A stretch of 64,000 bases of DNA, from positions 33,607,170-33,671,169 of the forward strand of contig NC_079427.1 in NCBI RefSeq assembly GCF_026213295.1, given 5' to 3'. Under the pieces are notes generated by a model. That model was not told the origin of the DNA, did not search any database, and saw only the letters and a list, made by a program, of their open reading frames with translations. Below, in pieces: positions 1 through 11,998 of the stretch (the first letter of the stretch is position 1; every line of letters begins with the position of its first letter). The position numbers and the translations under genes were made by a program. The stretch is from Gadus chalcogrammus (Eukaryota > Chordata > Actinopteri > Gadiformes > Gadidae).

Positions 1-119
1 TACCAATTAGAAATAGAAATATAACCGCAAGCGGTGATTAACGTGGTCCGAGCAAAATGAAAAGTGAAGAACACACAAATGGAAGATGTATAAATGTGAC
101 ATATAATTATGAAGGAAAG

Positions 120-330
120 ATGATGATGTTCCCCTTAATGCCATACTGTGCCTCGGTTTTCAGGTGACTGGGCTGCAGAGCAATGGCCGAATTTCATGTT
201 CAGCAAGTTCATAATTGTCTAATCGGGATTCAAACTCTCAAACAAAGGATCACCAGTACAAGGTATTATCCCATTGAGTGTAGTGGATTTTAACCGAGAT
301 ATAAAACACTTCGACTAATTTAAGAGAGAG
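120..330. repeat. Diverged repeat copy, partner of 2455-2720
   Basis: The stretch holding ttccccttaatgccatact, the 'ttcatgttcagcaagttcat' segment and 'caccagtacaaggtattatc' recurs in the same order near 2485-2700. I see no coding potential in 1-424 beyond this repeat. Confidence 0.6.
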
Positions 331-428
331 TAAAAGAAATCGAGGGGTCCGGAGCAAGTATTGACAAGACTTTATCGTTAAAAACAACAACAACGATAAC
401 AGCCGAGTGGGTCTGCGGAGTCACTGCT

Positions 429-1545
429 GGGCCCCGTTTCCCGATATCGATGGATCTTCGCTCGTAAGATCATTCTCCCGATGGATCTTTCGAACCATCG
501 ATAATTTCTTTGTCGCGTTTCCCGAAACTCCTCTTAACGTGAACGCGCATTCGCTGCACTCACGACGTCGTAGGATTGTAACTGTCTACTGACACGGTGC
601 TGAAATGGGCTCCGTAGGAGTGGGAGACGCAGGAAAATTGTGTTAAAAAGGGTTATAATATCTCCCCATCAAGGACAACAGCAGAGTAGCCTACGAAAAA
701 AATAGACTGCAATTATATGAATGCTAAAGACATGAAAACACAATTGATTAGGCTTAGACGACATATATCAGTCCTAATCCTGAATGCACTCTGCGTTTCA
801 CGGCATTTTCCCCCCTGAAATAATTCCATATGACAAAAAATTAAAAAATAGCTTGTGTGACAACTACATTTATCTTAATGGGCTGATTTCTGAAACATGC
901 TTTGCACAGCAAAGAGAGCCGACTTAATCTGATTCCGCATCCCACAAGTGGCCGGAGTCGTGGATGGAACTTTGATTCCAATTCTCACGCCCCACGTTGA
1001 TGGTCACGTCTACATCTGTCGGAAGGGATATGCCGCTGTCAACTGCCAGGTGGTGTGCGACCATCAGGGCATCATCCTGGATGTCGTAGCGAGATGGCTT
1101 GGAAGCACTCACGACTCCTTCGTTTTCCGCGAGTCCTCCATCGGACGGCTGGCTGCAGCCTCCAGGGGAGAGTGGCGGCTCCTCGGAGACAGTGGCTATC
1201 CGCTTAGGCCTCACCTGTACACCCCAGTGGCTAACCCGGGAGACGTCCACGAGGAATGGTACACCGAAGCCCACCGTCTGGCCCGGTGCATTGTCGAGCG
1301 CATGATCGGCAGGTGGAAGTTGCGCTTCCGATGCCTCCACAAGTCCGGCGGAGGACTCCAGTTTGCGCCAGCCAAGTCGTGCGCTGTGATCTGCGTGACA
1401 GCAATGTTGCACAACATTGAAGGCTGGGGTGGCGTTGGGTGAACCGGACGAGGACGAGGAAGATCCGTTTCGGGACGGCCTCCCGGATTACACTGCTTGT
1501 GTGGAATCACGCCGAAGAGTGATCGTGTCATTTTTTTTAAATGTC
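429..1545 (+). mobile_element. PIF/Harbinger-type transposon relic, one end plus transposase fragment
   Basis: The element starts with the terminal motif GGGCCCCGTTTCCCGA, preceded by TGCT. The same motif bounds a second element at 5542 and 13784. The first ~510 bp (429-935) reappear as an inverted copy at 13265-13784, so this is a genuine element end and not chance. A HARBI1-type transposase fragment follows directly at 948. The 3' end is not recognisable, because the sequence grades into pyrimidine-rich DNA after about 1545. Confidence 0.75.
948..1545 (+). pseudogene. HARBI1-like (PIF/Harbinger) transposase, catalytic-domain fragment
   Basis: DDE_Tnp_4-type nuclease of a cut-and-paste Harbinger transposon. 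The reading frame opens at GVVDGTLIPI, where D is the first catalytic acidic residue. It continues through HVYICRKGYAAVNCQVVCD and HDSFVFRESS, then LLGDSGYPL (second D), and IVERMIGRWKLRFRCL, where the glutamate of VER is the likely third catalytic residue. The N-terminal half found in HARBI1 proteins (~350 aa) is absent. Near 1417 the frame shifts: ...VTAMLHNI continues in another frame as KAGVALGEPDEDEEDPF..., the acidic tail usual for the family. There is no credible start codon. This is a 5'-truncated, frameshifted relic. The long minus-strand ORF opposite it is a shadow. Confidence 0.85.
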
Positions 1546-2030
1546 TCTAAACATCCCCGTCAACTTGACCAATCCCCACCATATCCCAGCCTTTTGCCTG
1601 CTCCTTTTGCCTTATTTTTTTTTCTTTCATTATTTGGTTTCTTTTTCCTTTCATTTCATTCATTATTTTATTTTCTATTTTTTTTAATTTCTTTCATTCA
1701 TTATTTTATTTTATTTTATATTTTTTTAATTTTTCAGTAATTATTTTTTTCATTTCTTACATTCATTTTTTTTTCTTTCATTTCTTTCATTCATTATTTT
1801 GTTTAATTTTTGGGGTTATTTTAGGCTATGTAGCCTATGTCACAGTCTGCACAAATCCCCCCACTTTCTCTCACACATTTTGAGTGCCCTGCCTGCGCAA
1901 ACTTTTTCTGGACTGTCCCGTTTTATTTTGGCCATTTTAACGGATCTCAGCTTCTTCTTTATCCACACACACACACAACAGTTTCTTTGTTTGAGGTTTC
2001 CGCCCACAATCAATCATGAGTTTGTCTAAC
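1546..2030. repeat. Pyrimidine-rich low-complexity tract
   Basis: 1590-1830 is built from irregular repeats of TTTCATTCATTATTTTATTT type. No gene is visible here. Confidence 0.8.
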
Positions 2031-2119
2031 CACATTATCAACAAAATAATTTAGGACACCAGTCTGAGGTCAGCACGCATTAACCCCGTAGCTTCCTGCT
2101 CCTATCATGGGTTCCTTCC

Positions 2120-2870
2120 AACATACGCTCTGACCCCAGTCAAGCCCTGGATCAGAATCCAGAGACGCTTTAAATGTTTTCTACCATTAGATATATAGGC
2201 CTAATAATAATCATAGTTTACCATAGAATATAATCATTAGTTTCTACCACACATTGAGCAACTGACAAACCTGAAATGTAGCCTCATTCACATGGAAAAT
2301 GTCTATTGATAAGCACACAACATCCAGAAAACTCCAAGCAAACATTTCTCAAACAAATTAAGGGCTTTCTTAAAAGCAAATACCTAAAAAATTTTGGGGA
2401 AATTAAACATTTGTTGTCAAGAACACTAACGGAAGAAATATTAATATGACAGAGTTCATTATGAAGGAAAAACGGTTGATGAAGAAGTTCCCCTTAATGC
2501 CATACTGTGTCTTGGCAGTCAGATTCTTGGAATCTAATGAGCCGGAATGTTGATTGCCTGATGAATTTCAGGTGCTGTTCAATGTTGTGTTTCTTAAATG
2601 AGTGGTAATGACGGAATGTAATGTTCAGCTTGTTCATAATGCTCTAATCTGAATTCAAAAACTCAACCTAAGGCTGACCAGTACAAGGCATTATCCCATT
2701 GAGCCATTGACATTCCTGAAATGCATCAAGCCTCATTCACATGGTGAAAATGTCTATTGATAAGCACACAACATCAAGAAAACTCCAAGCACACATTTCA
2801 CAAGAGAATTAAGGGCATTCTTAAACGAGTACAAATCTGAAAATTTGCACTGTTAATGGTATCCACCTAA
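2120..2870. repeat. Diverged tandem duplication (~460-bp spacing)
   Basis: A block with the words 'aaaatgtctattgataagca' and 'gaaaactccaagca' occurs at about 2240-2390 and again at about 2700-2850. The segment at 2455-2720 additionally matches 120-330. No ORF or element ends were recognised. Confidence 0.65.
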
Positions 2871-2929
2871 TGATAGCCGTATGGTAGTTATAGGCAAAAT
2901 GGGATGAGACTGTGGACGTTTGGCTTTTC

Positions 2930-3632
2930 TATGAAATTGTGGGAAAAGTAAAAAAAAAAATTAGCAGAACACCAGGGTGAAAAAGATGCCTCTGATTTTA
3001 GAGACTAATATGATGAAATTATTTTGAGTCCAGGTCAATCTCGTAAGGAGAAATAAGTCTAGTTCATATTTATTTGTTATTTATGCAATAACAAAATGGT
3101 CATATAATAAAAATGGGCTAACTGCTCCAACTTTATTGGCCAATATTTCTCAAATGGAACTAAGTAAAACAAACTATGTTGGATGATTTTTGTGAGGCTT
3201 GGTCTAACGATTTTATGTGGCGATTTTGGTGAATTTTTGATTATTTTTTTAGCCTGTGAATCTTTTTATCATGATTAGCTTTAATATGAAATTGTGGGAA
3301 AAGTATACATATTTGGGGCATAAGACCAGGGTTTTATAAATGCGCCTGATTCTAGAGATAAATATACATATATATATAATATATAATATAGAATTTTGAG
3401 TCCAGGTCAATCTGGTGAGGAGAAATAAGCCTAATTCATGACTTCTTTACAATAGCGCCACCTTTGGGTGCAGTACCACAAATTTAAAGGGGGTTATTGG
3501 TAACCATACCTGAAAATGTCAAGAGTTTTCGACTTAAGGTATAGGCTGCAGTATGACTTTTACAGAATTTGAGGAAAGAAAAATGTTACAGAAACAATAG
3601 GGGCCAAGCAGCTACTCTGCTCGGACCCCTAA
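2930..3632. repeat. Second diverged tandem duplication ending in a transposon-like terminus
   Basis: The segments at about 2930-3071 and 3285-3441 share 'gaaattgtgggaaaagta' and 'ttttgagtccaggtcaatct'. The block ends at about 3600-3632 in a short inverted repeat (gggg...agcagctactctgct...ccccta). That junction matches the point where homology to the provirus interior (10435 onward) begins, so an element probably inserted here. Confidence 0.5.
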
Positions 3633-4396
3633 TTAGGAAAATATGTTTGACAACTGACTGCTATACAATCCCTCCACAAAAACACGATTATGCGATCGCA
3701 TAATTCAACGCATAATCCGCCAAAGGACGCATTTTTTAAAATATGCCGCACTTTCACCGCATAAATTGCCAATTTCCACGCAAAATATGCGGGGCTTGCA
3801 TGATATCATAATTCCTGCATTTTCGTTGCAAAAAATTCACATATATCTTAGCAGAAAGTTGAAAAATGTTGCGTTTACTTCACACAAGAGCAGCCATTTA
3901 CCCCTTTTGGGGGGAAATGGCTATGGGAACGTTATGAAGCGACGTAATTAGTAATTACGTTCCCGCAATTTTTGCAAGTTCCCGCAATTTCATCGCATAA
4001 AATTGCATAAATATGGCCGCAACAATCACAAAAAAACGTCGCATTTTTCTGGAGGGACTGATGAGTGTTTATTCTCACAAGAGAAACACTAAGTTCGAGA
4101 GCCAGATGCAGACACGCCCAGAGCCGACCAACTACCTCAGGACCCCGCTGACACCTCGTGCCCACTGCACCGTCAGTCAAAGGACTCAGAAGGCGTGGCT
4201 GACGGATGGGGGAGGTTTCCAGGGTCGGCAGAGCCCGAGTAGTGTCACAGTGCTTAAATTTGCATACGTGATCTGATTGGATGACGGATCCGTCGCTGCC
4301 GAAAAAGTTGAAAATTTTTCATCTTTTTGAAGGAGCCTTCAGCGCACGGATCCACAATGCATTGCGCGTCCGTCCCCATTCAAGGAGGCTCACATG
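3633..4396 (+). mobile_element. Left interior piece of an old retroviral-type LTR element (ERV2)
   Basis: 3633-3665 and 4061-4200 align with 10435-10560 of the provirus at 5859-12400; shared words are 'aggaaaatatgttt' and 'ccagatgcagacac'. Its right-hand continuation lies beyond the hAT insertion, at 14335-15488. No coding sequence remains. Confidence 0.7.
3666..4060. mobile_element. hAT-like MITE inserted in ERV2
   Basis: The ends are CAATCCCTCCA at the left and TGGAGGGACTG at the right, which are inverted repeats; the interior is rich in 'gcataatt/cgcataaaat' motifs. The paralogous provirus near 10455-10480 lacks this block and shows the empty site. No clear target-site duplication is present. 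Small ORFs inside it are not credible. Confidence 0.6.
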
Positions 4397-4482
4397 CAGA
4401 GCCGGCCCTGGGCATAGGCAGTATAGGCAAATGCTAGGGGCGCCGTCATCCGCGGGGGGCGCCGAAAACGGGGGAAGAAAAA

Positions 4483-4485
<3 letters not shown>

Positions 4486-4523
<38 letters not shown>
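4486..4523. repeat. (TA)n microsatellite
   Basis: Uninterrupted AT alternation inside the left end of the hAT element. Confidence 0.95.
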
Positions 4524-4527
<4 letters not shown>

Positions 4528-4773
4528 CTACATTTCTTTTTTACCAGTGCCATTACTACTATTATTTCGAAATATTATTTAAGCCCACAGCAACATAAAG
4601 TCATAACAAAGACTATTAAATAATGGAGAAGCCTTTTTTCTGGGTGCCTGCCTGGCTCGTTGCTCTGTACCTGCCCTCTGTGAGGGGGGCGGGGTCAAGA
4701 GGCCAGCTGCCTGAATCTGGCCGGACCATGACCCCGAGACAAAGAAAAAGATTAATGACACTGTGTCGGAATT

Positions 4774-5541
4774 ATGTCCAAAAGACTGAAGCCATCCGGC
4801 GCCCAAGGAAGGAAAAGAAGGAAAGAAGAGGAGGAAAAACGTGAAAAAGATAGGAGGTACAGTAATGTCAATGTGATGAAGTGCATGAAATTAATAGCTT
4901 AATGCATCGTAGTTACCGTTGTTGGAGCAGAGTGTTAGCTTGCTAGCTTACTTCGGACTATAGCAACATTGTTTAATGATCAATAAATAGCTGAGTCGAC
5001 GAGTGTTAATGTTACTCCACCTTAAATTCATCAGGGACGTTTGGAAACTTAACGTTAGGCCTGTTCAGGTGTTATTTTACAGGTGTCTTTCCTGCTTGAA
5101 TGTATGTCAGTTAAAATGCTTTTAGTTGTCCATCCCATTTGTAATAGGGTGGTTGTAAGCATTTGGTTTTATGTGTCACAGTTTATGTTTGTTAAAGTTT
5201 ACATCAGTGTTTAAGTGCAGTTAAAGTGTATTACTTTTAATATTTCATACCTTAGATTTCACATATCATTCATAGGCTATATATACATATATATTCATTT
5301 CCCTGCACTTTACTGGTTTTTGCGCTGTGGTTAGACTGAATTGCATTGCAATGACAATAAAGTTGAATGAATCTCATCACATTTTCATTATTAGTCTATA
5401 TTAGTCTCATGTATAGCACACCAAGCATCTGTTTTATTTATTAAAATGTAACATGCAGTCGTCACATATACTTCTCTTCTCTCTTCAGATGCACTTTTAA
5501 AATATTTCAGTACCACCCCCAGTAACACAGCATCAGGTGCT
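4774..5541 (+). pseudogene. N-terminal exons of a ZMYM1-like hAT transposase
   Basis: Exon 1 (4774-4852) encodes MSKRLKPSGAQGRKRRKEE followed by a charged EKREKDR tail. It ends at a plausible donor (AGGAG|GTACAG). The basic, PSGA-containing start is what I recall for ZMYM1-like hAT transposases. After an intron ending ctcttcag at 5488, exon 2 reads ALLKYFSTTPSNTASGA, then is cut by the Harbinger insertion at 5542. Beyond the insertion (13785 onward) the frame continues as VPSTSAQP and stops. The splice phase is off by one base, so the copy is broken. The rest of the transposase is deleted. The longer ORF starting at 4623 is a different frame and not the gene. Confidence 0.6.
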
Positions 5542-5858
5542 GGGCCCCGTTTCCCGAAAGCATCGTTAGCCTAAGTTGATCGCAGAGTGGGTCGTACGAG
5601 CATCGTACAGTTTTCACACCGTTTCCCGAAAGCATTGTTGGTAACGAACGTCTTGAAAACGCTCGTAGCTAACGAGTGCTCCAGGGTACTCGTAGGACGT
5701 TAAGAGCATTGTTAGCCTACTATAGAGTGAACTCATTATTGCATACGGGTGTCTTCATTCATAAAAAAATGAAAACATTCGGGAGTATGCAATAATACAA
5801 ATTATTCTAAAGAGGTCAGAGACTCTGTGCACAGCCCCGCCTTCCCCAGTGAACCAAG

Positions 5859-6263
5859 TGTTAAGTATTTTAAGAAGCTGCATTACCCTCACATAGCCAC
5901 AAGGGGAGCAAGACCTTATTGAAGGCTGCTCCACCACAGAAGGCATCACCTTTAGTTAGGTGAAGAAGCCGAAGCCATTACGTCACCCCGGCCACGCCCA
6001 CTAGGCCACGCCCACTTGACGTCCTCTCTAGCGGGTGATTTCGAACTCCAGCCCCAGAGATCAATAGGTAGACGGCAGAGAGCCACCCCGGGCCTAAGCC
6101 CGGGGGGCTTGAAGTAGATCACGGTATTTTCCTCTCACACTCGTTAGATACAATTCCCTCCCTTAAGCTTCAGTTACCATACCGAAACATGCCGACTTTA
6201 TAACGAATAAAGTGAGTTAAAAGCAACCCGGGATTGGACAACTTTCTTCAAGAATATGCAACA
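5859..6263 (+). repeat. 5' LTR of ERV1
   Basis: Starts TGTTAAGTATTTTAAG and ends TATGCAACA. It contains a GC-rich hairpin (ccgggcctaagcccgg) and AATAAA at 6206-6211. Two tandem 'ggccacgcccact' GC-box-like words lie near 5990-6018. Confidence 0.9.
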
Positions 6264-6290
6264 TATTTGGTGACCCACGACGTTCGGAAG
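6264..6290 (+). promoter_or_regulatory. Primer-binding-site region of ERV1
   Basis: The sequence TGGTGACCCACGACG, starting at 6268 just after the LTR, is in the position of a tRNA primer site. The similar TGGTGACCTCCGACG follows another LTR end at 61952. I could not assign the tRNA. Confidence 0.6.
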
Positions 6291-7118
6291 AAAGTCCCGA
6301 GAATCCCGGCGGGCGTGACGCTAAAACAACTTCAACAGGCCACACACGTCTGAGGGAAGTAGAACTCTTTGTCTTAAAGATTAAATCTGAAATAGGATTG
6401 GTTATAAGAACATTTAGGTGTAAGTTTGTTTTAGCCACCGTCCGGTCGTGCTGCTCCAGAGGCCTAGACCTCGACTTAAAAAGCATAACAACACGTGTAG
6501 ATCAACGGTTGCAAGGAACACTGAAGGCCCTCCCTCCCCCCTTCTTTACACTTGAGTTGTTTTGAGTACTCGTCGTTAACGATCATTCTTGGTACTGGTT
6601 GAGAGGTGAAGCCCTCCACTATCGGTCTCTGTATAGATCGGGCCAAAATAGTATATTAACGAGAGTTATCTTTCACTTCTCCACTGAGGCCGGCACGGTC
6701 TGTGTTCCCACAAGCAGTAGCACCATAGCGGACGTTCGGAGTGTATACTTTCTTATCTACCGATCCGCTAAATGCCACCCTGGTCTGCATGCTTACATTT
6801 TACATTCAAGTCTGTTGGTATTTTGTTATTAAAGACGATGAATTATTAAGGTAAAAGACCCCCTGACCCCCTACACTCGTGAAGTCCCCACCGCCCCCCC
6901 TCCAGGCCCCCTACACACGAGTACCCCCCCCCCCACCCCACCCCTTTAACGCCCCCCCCCCCCTCCGCACCCCTTCGTGAATCTACTTTCAAACACTCTC
7001 TTCCCCTACCCTTCCTTATTCATATTGCTTAAAGAAGGCCACTCGCCTTTCTATTGTTAGTTAAATTGAAGTTATTTTCTTATTGTTCTTTCTCCCCCTT
7101 GCCCTCTCCCACCCCTAA

Positions 7119-8974
7119 CGGTACGGCCACACCAAACGCGTTACTCGCGTTAGGGGCATCAAAATTCGGCATTTTTGCATAGGGAACCATTGGTATAGGC
7201 GCGTAGACGCGTTACATGCGATGAAGCGTCGCTTTAGGGGCGTTACGCGCGCCAGACGCCCGTAATTACGCACGTAAACGCAGTAACGCGCCAACGCCCG
7301 GAGTTCAGAAATCTGAACTTTCAACGCTCCAACGCGTGACGCTTGGCCGCGATAGCCAATCAGCGTTGAGCTTGACCCGACGTCACTGGCAGAGAGTAGT
7401 GAGCTTGGACAGAAGCATACGGCCGACATCTTTCTATATTCTGGGTGGAAATAGTAACATAGTTACGCTATTAAATGCGTTTATGGAAACATTTTTAGCG
7501 AGAAATGTGCATTTTGCTTTCATAATGTTCGCTCGGTGAATGTGAAGGATGTTTGGTTTGATAGTTATGACGAAGAGGGAACGCTCCGTTCACTTGCATG
7601 GACAGAGTCTCTGGATGCTAAGCAACCTCAACATCTTGGCGGACTATTTCTCTGCTGATCAACACTACGAATGCTGGAAACACACCAGACACACCATGCA
7701 GTGTGTTTCCCCTACCATTGTTCAGGCCTGGCGCCCCGCCAGGCCAACAACAGGCCAAAAAAAAAAGAAAAAAAAAAAAAAATGCAGTGTCGCGCGTGCG
7801 CAGATTATGCCCCATCATAACGGACAATCTGACAGCATTAAGTTATATCATCATTAGCATGGCACTGTCACACTAAATTTGTACCGGCTGACAAATTTGT
7901 ACTGGGCGCGTCATCAATACGTAATCCATTCCAAACCTGCCCGGCAACAGATGATCAGATGATTAGAACCTTTCGAATGACGTGAAAGGTTCACGAACAT
8001 TCGCGAACCTTCTATCTAGCGATCCGTTATCTGTATTGTGCTATTTCGTCCTTGACCTGCTTTAAACACTCAGTTTACTTGCTAAATTTGATTAAACAAT
8101 GAAATACAATACAAATATAAAGTAAAAACAAGTGTTATCTAGCGATCCGTTAACTGTACTATGTTATTTCGTCTTTGGCAACATGAGCGCGAATGTTTTT
8201 TGAAACCTGCCCGGCAACGGACGACGCGATCATCTGTTGCAGGCAGGTTTGGAATGGATTACATATGGATGACGCGCCCGGTACAAATTTGGCAGCCGGT
8301 ACAAATTTAGTGTGACAGCACCACCAAAAATCGTATTGTAAATAAAATTTGTTTATTGTTAATAACGTGTTTATTGAATCATTATCAACTTGTGATGGCT
8401 AAGCAAGTGTTTTACATGGAAATAACCAACAAATACTCTAGCATCCCGTGAAAAATGTATAAAAAAAAATCACACCATCAGCTCTTACCACCGGGCCTAA
8501 AAGAAATTCTAGGGGAAACACTGCCATGTGAAGTTATTTAACCCGATTATTGTTATTTATATCAGAGATTATTTAATCTAACCCGATCTAAGCTCTATCA
8601 CCCAAACACGGCAGCGTTTGGGGTTCCTACCTCGGACTCCAGCGCAGCCACGGCCGACAACTATCTTTATTCTGGGTGGAAATAGTAACATAGTTACGCC
8701 ATTAAATGCGTTTATGGAAACATTTTTAGCGAGAAATGTGCATTTTACTTTCATAATGTTCGCTCGGTGAATGTGAAGGCTGTTTGGTTTGATAGTTATG
8801 ACGAAGAGGGAACGCTCCGTTCACTTGCATGAACATGGACTCATCTAGCTGCGTTGGCGCGTTGACGCGTTGGAAGCGTTGAACCGAGTAACCACCCCAC
8901 AATGATCAAGCGTCAGGTTAGGCGCGTTACTCGCGTTATCCAACGCGAGTAACGCGTTTGGTGTGGCCGCACCG
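7119..8974. mobile_element. TAA-flanked DNA transposon inside ERV1
   Basis: The inverted ends (CGGTACGGCCACACCAAACG and its near-perfect complement at the right) are ~35 bp and rich in 'gcgttactcgcgtt'. TAA occurs directly outside both ends (7116-7118, 8975-8977), consistent with a PIF/Harbinger-type 3-bp target. No transposase was recognised. A ~180-bp direct repeat (about 7425-7607 and 8661-8835) brackets other insertions. Confidence 0.7.
7861..8322. mobile_element. Fold-back MITE with ~90-bp inverted arms
   Basis: The left arm starts ggcactgtcacactaaattt and the right arm ends with the complement of ggtgctgtcacactaaattt. The arms match through 'ggcgcgtcatc' and 'ccattccaaacctgcc'. No ORF. 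Immediately left is an A-rich tract (7757-7782). Confidence 0.7.
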
Positions 8975-9474
8975 TAACACCTAGTCATTTGTTGCAAGCA
9001 GAATGTACATTTAGTATAAGTGTTTGTATATTTGAGGGTCTGTGTGTCTGGGTGCTGAAATACAGGGAGCCAGTCCCTAGTTGATATCGGCAAAACACGC
9101 AAATATTTGTGTAGGTTGTAATCAATGTTTTTTGATTCACCAACATTAATAGTTTAAACGATCTGTAAATGTTCACATTTGTACTAAATTTGTTCTTCCT
9201 CTTCAGGCCTGTGCAACCCAAGCAGTGATGGATGCCCGGCATTCATGGTTTTAACCGGTGCACAAGGCGGGAGTTAGCTCAACTGCTGTAGTTCAATTAC
9301 AATAACATTTGTTTCAACCGATAACTTCTGAATTTTTCTTTTAGGTTCAGTTTTTGTTTTGTTTATAGAATATCACCATATATTTAATACCAAGATGTGC
9401 ATAATTGTCGTAAGTTTGGATGACTCTTTATTCTACCTAGTTTAGACGGTTTTGATTGACCTAGCTCAAGATTC

Positions 9475-10095
9475 ACCAGGTGTCAGACGTAGGATTGTGG
9501 CACTTCCTGGGAGCCCCCGAGCCACACGTCGACTGCACCAGGTGTCAAGACGTAGGATTGTGGCACTCCTTGGGAGCCTCCGAGCCACGCGTTAATCGAC
9601 TAATCGTTCCTGCAGTGTTCTGAGGTGGTAACGGTGGAGCTCAATGGGAGGCTCCGGGAGAGTTAACAATCACAGGCTCACACGGGGAGTGGTGGCGGTG
9701 GGGCTCATGGGGAGGCCCCGGGAGAGTTGTCAGTCACGGGCTCACACGGGGAGAAATCAAGTAAGTCAGTAAGTCGGAAGGTTGAATTAATGTATCGATT
9801 TGATGTTGACCAACAAAAAACTAGATAATTATAATAATAAATACTGTTCATGTAATGGTATAGTTAGGTCTGGAACCTGCGTAGCTAAAAAAACTGTTTT
9901 GGAAATAGTAATGAACGTGTCCGGGACATGTATAGCTATAAAATAAGTAAAGATAAAACTGGGTTTTACTTTATTTCACTTTGCTAAGACATATGCACGT
10001 TTGATGTGGTATGCAAAAGGTGGCGCAATAGGATGTTGTGCAGAGAATAAGGCGTATGCACGTTTGATGTGGTATGCGATGTACATAGGAGTGAA
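9475..10095. repeat. Three small tandem duplications in the ERV1 interior
   Basis: 'caccaggtgtca..gacgtaggattgtggcact' is repeated ~64 bp apart at 9475-9600. 'gggagagtt...cacacggggag' is repeated ~66 bp apart at 9622-9752. 'tatgcacgtttgatgtggta' is repeated at 9991 and ~10054. This is typical of leader or non-coding proviral DNA. Confidence 0.7.
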
Positions 10096-10722
10096 TCAAA
10101 GTGTGGACAACATCAAATGCGAGCAATAGGTAGAATAAATGAAGATTAGGTCATCCAATATACATAGTTAGTGTAGGACAATCGGGTAGTATGATGAAGG
10201 TAACTGTTATTATGAGATACGGTTAACACAGAAGTGATTTTGAACATGTAAATTTTAACATTGTTATTTCCCTTTTACATCTTTTTGGTTATAGCAACTT
10301 GGTTGCACTACGGCGTTGTTAGGTTTGGTTGTCATTCAATGCGCATGGCTGAAAGCAATGCGCAAGGAGGGATGTAGTGTGAAATTAAATCAAAGTAGAT
10401 CCTGTAAAACAATTAAAATTAGTATTAAAGGAAATATGTTTTTGAACAACTAACTGCTGTACATGAGTTTGTATTTCTGCAATAGAAACAAAAGTTCCAG
10501 AACCAGATGCAGACACACCCGGAGCCTACAAACTACCACCGCCGAGCAAGGACTAACAGTCGCATGAGGAGATCAAATAACAGCAGGATTTGAATCAGTT
10601 CAGTTTTGGTTGTCCACCATTAGAAAAAATATTGTTTGCATAAATAACATATATCATAATCAGCAACAGTTCGTACAGTTTTCGACGAATAAGGTTAAAG
10701 GAATATATAAGGTATGGATATG

Positions 10723-11128
10723 TTATTGACAGAGCAAGGAGGGGTGTATGCGTACTTTTATCCCCAATAACACAGCTCCGGATGGGGTGGTGGCCAGGGC
10801 GCTGGCATGATTACAATCCCTCAGGTTAGAATTGGCAGAGAACACCGGCATTAATGACCCTTTCACAGGATGAATGGAGAATATGTTTTGGAGGTGGAAA
10901 GGCATGATCCAGTAAGTGCCCGTCGCGGAAATAAATGCAGAGACCGTGCTAATTGTCACCGGCTGCCGTTGTATTCCCTGCGCACGAGGGCTACTGCATC
11001 TGCTGATCACCAAAGCAGTGAGCGCTACAGAAGCGCCAAGTGCCATTCAGGCTTACATGGGGATCAGATATGATCCGATGAAAGTGAACGATACATCACC
11101 TGAGGGGCCCCACCCTATCCAGCTGTAA
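10723..11128 (+). pseudogene. Possible envelope C-terminal remnant of ERV1
   Basis: The frame read at 10916-11128 contains a Cys/Pro cluster (GCRCIPCARGLLHLLI) followed by a short hydrophilic tail and a stop. This resembles the juxtamembrane end of retroviral envelope proteins. It is placed correctly, about 0.9 kb before the 3' LTR. The upstream portion is disrupted and no signal peptide or fusion region is visible. Similarity is weak, so this is a tentative call. The minus-strand ORFs over the same segment look like shadows. Confidence 0.35.
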
Positions 11129-11998
11129 TATGTAGAATAGTCAACACCTATACTATTCTAGTAGAAGCGCCTGTATATAAGATAATCAATATCCCGGATT
11201 TACTTGAATAACAAATTTCTAAACAACCATACCAGGATATGTTTGTTATTGTGTAGTGTTGCATGGTTGTGAGTGCAACCCGTTATTTCTGTATCGCTGC
11301 ATTGATAATGGTACTGTTGATCTTCTTTGAGACGGTTGTTTACAGGCCACCTGTTGCTGACACGATGATGATGGAGAACCTGTTTGGAGGCTCCCATGAT
11401 GTAAAAGTAACCTCTCTGAGCTGAGCCCTTGACAAGGAGGGACGAGTCTTGGGTTCATGAATTACAGGCCCCGACAGCGACAGAAGAAACAATGGCTACG
11501 ATAATAACAACGCCCAAAACCACCCACATGCAACAGCGCACCAATACACGAAGATCACCTGAACCACCCAAATCCATGCTAGCCTATCAATAATTTTGAA
11601 TTTTTAAAATGTTATTATGACTACCAATTTTTTATTTTACTTTTGCACATGTTGAAAATTGTATGACCTTGTAGCACATAACCAAAAGTATTAGCTCAGG
11701 ATTTCTATGGATACTTTTGTTTGTGTGCTGTTTGACCATATGATTGTATGATAACCAGGATACATGTTCATTGTTGTATTGTTAATATGACTTGTATTAC
11801 CTATGAGACCCATCAGGGCAAATGCCGTTACAGTGTTATGGTAATCCGTGGTGGTTTTTGCTCGGTAAAAACCGAGTTTTCCCACTCGGTTGGTGGTGTT
11901 GATGAATTATCCTACTTTGATTATGTTTTCGGTGTGGTAGATGGTGTTTATGATTTCAAATATTATTGCATGGTCATCTGAGATGACCAAGGAGGGAT

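Noticed and set aside
924..1531. Long minus-strand ORFs (162 and 106 codons) opposite the HARBI1 fragment
   Set aside because: The plus frame has clear transposase motifs; the minus frames are shadows of its codon usage.
1417..1740. 107-codon ORF ending in a Phe-rich stretch
   Set aside because: The first ~40 codons are the frameshifted tail of HARBI1; the rest is translation of the pyrimidine-rich low-complexity tract.
4623..4844. 73-codon ORF starting MEKPFFWVPAWL
   Set aside because: The recognisable hAT transposase start (MSKRLKPSGAQG) is in another frame at 4774.
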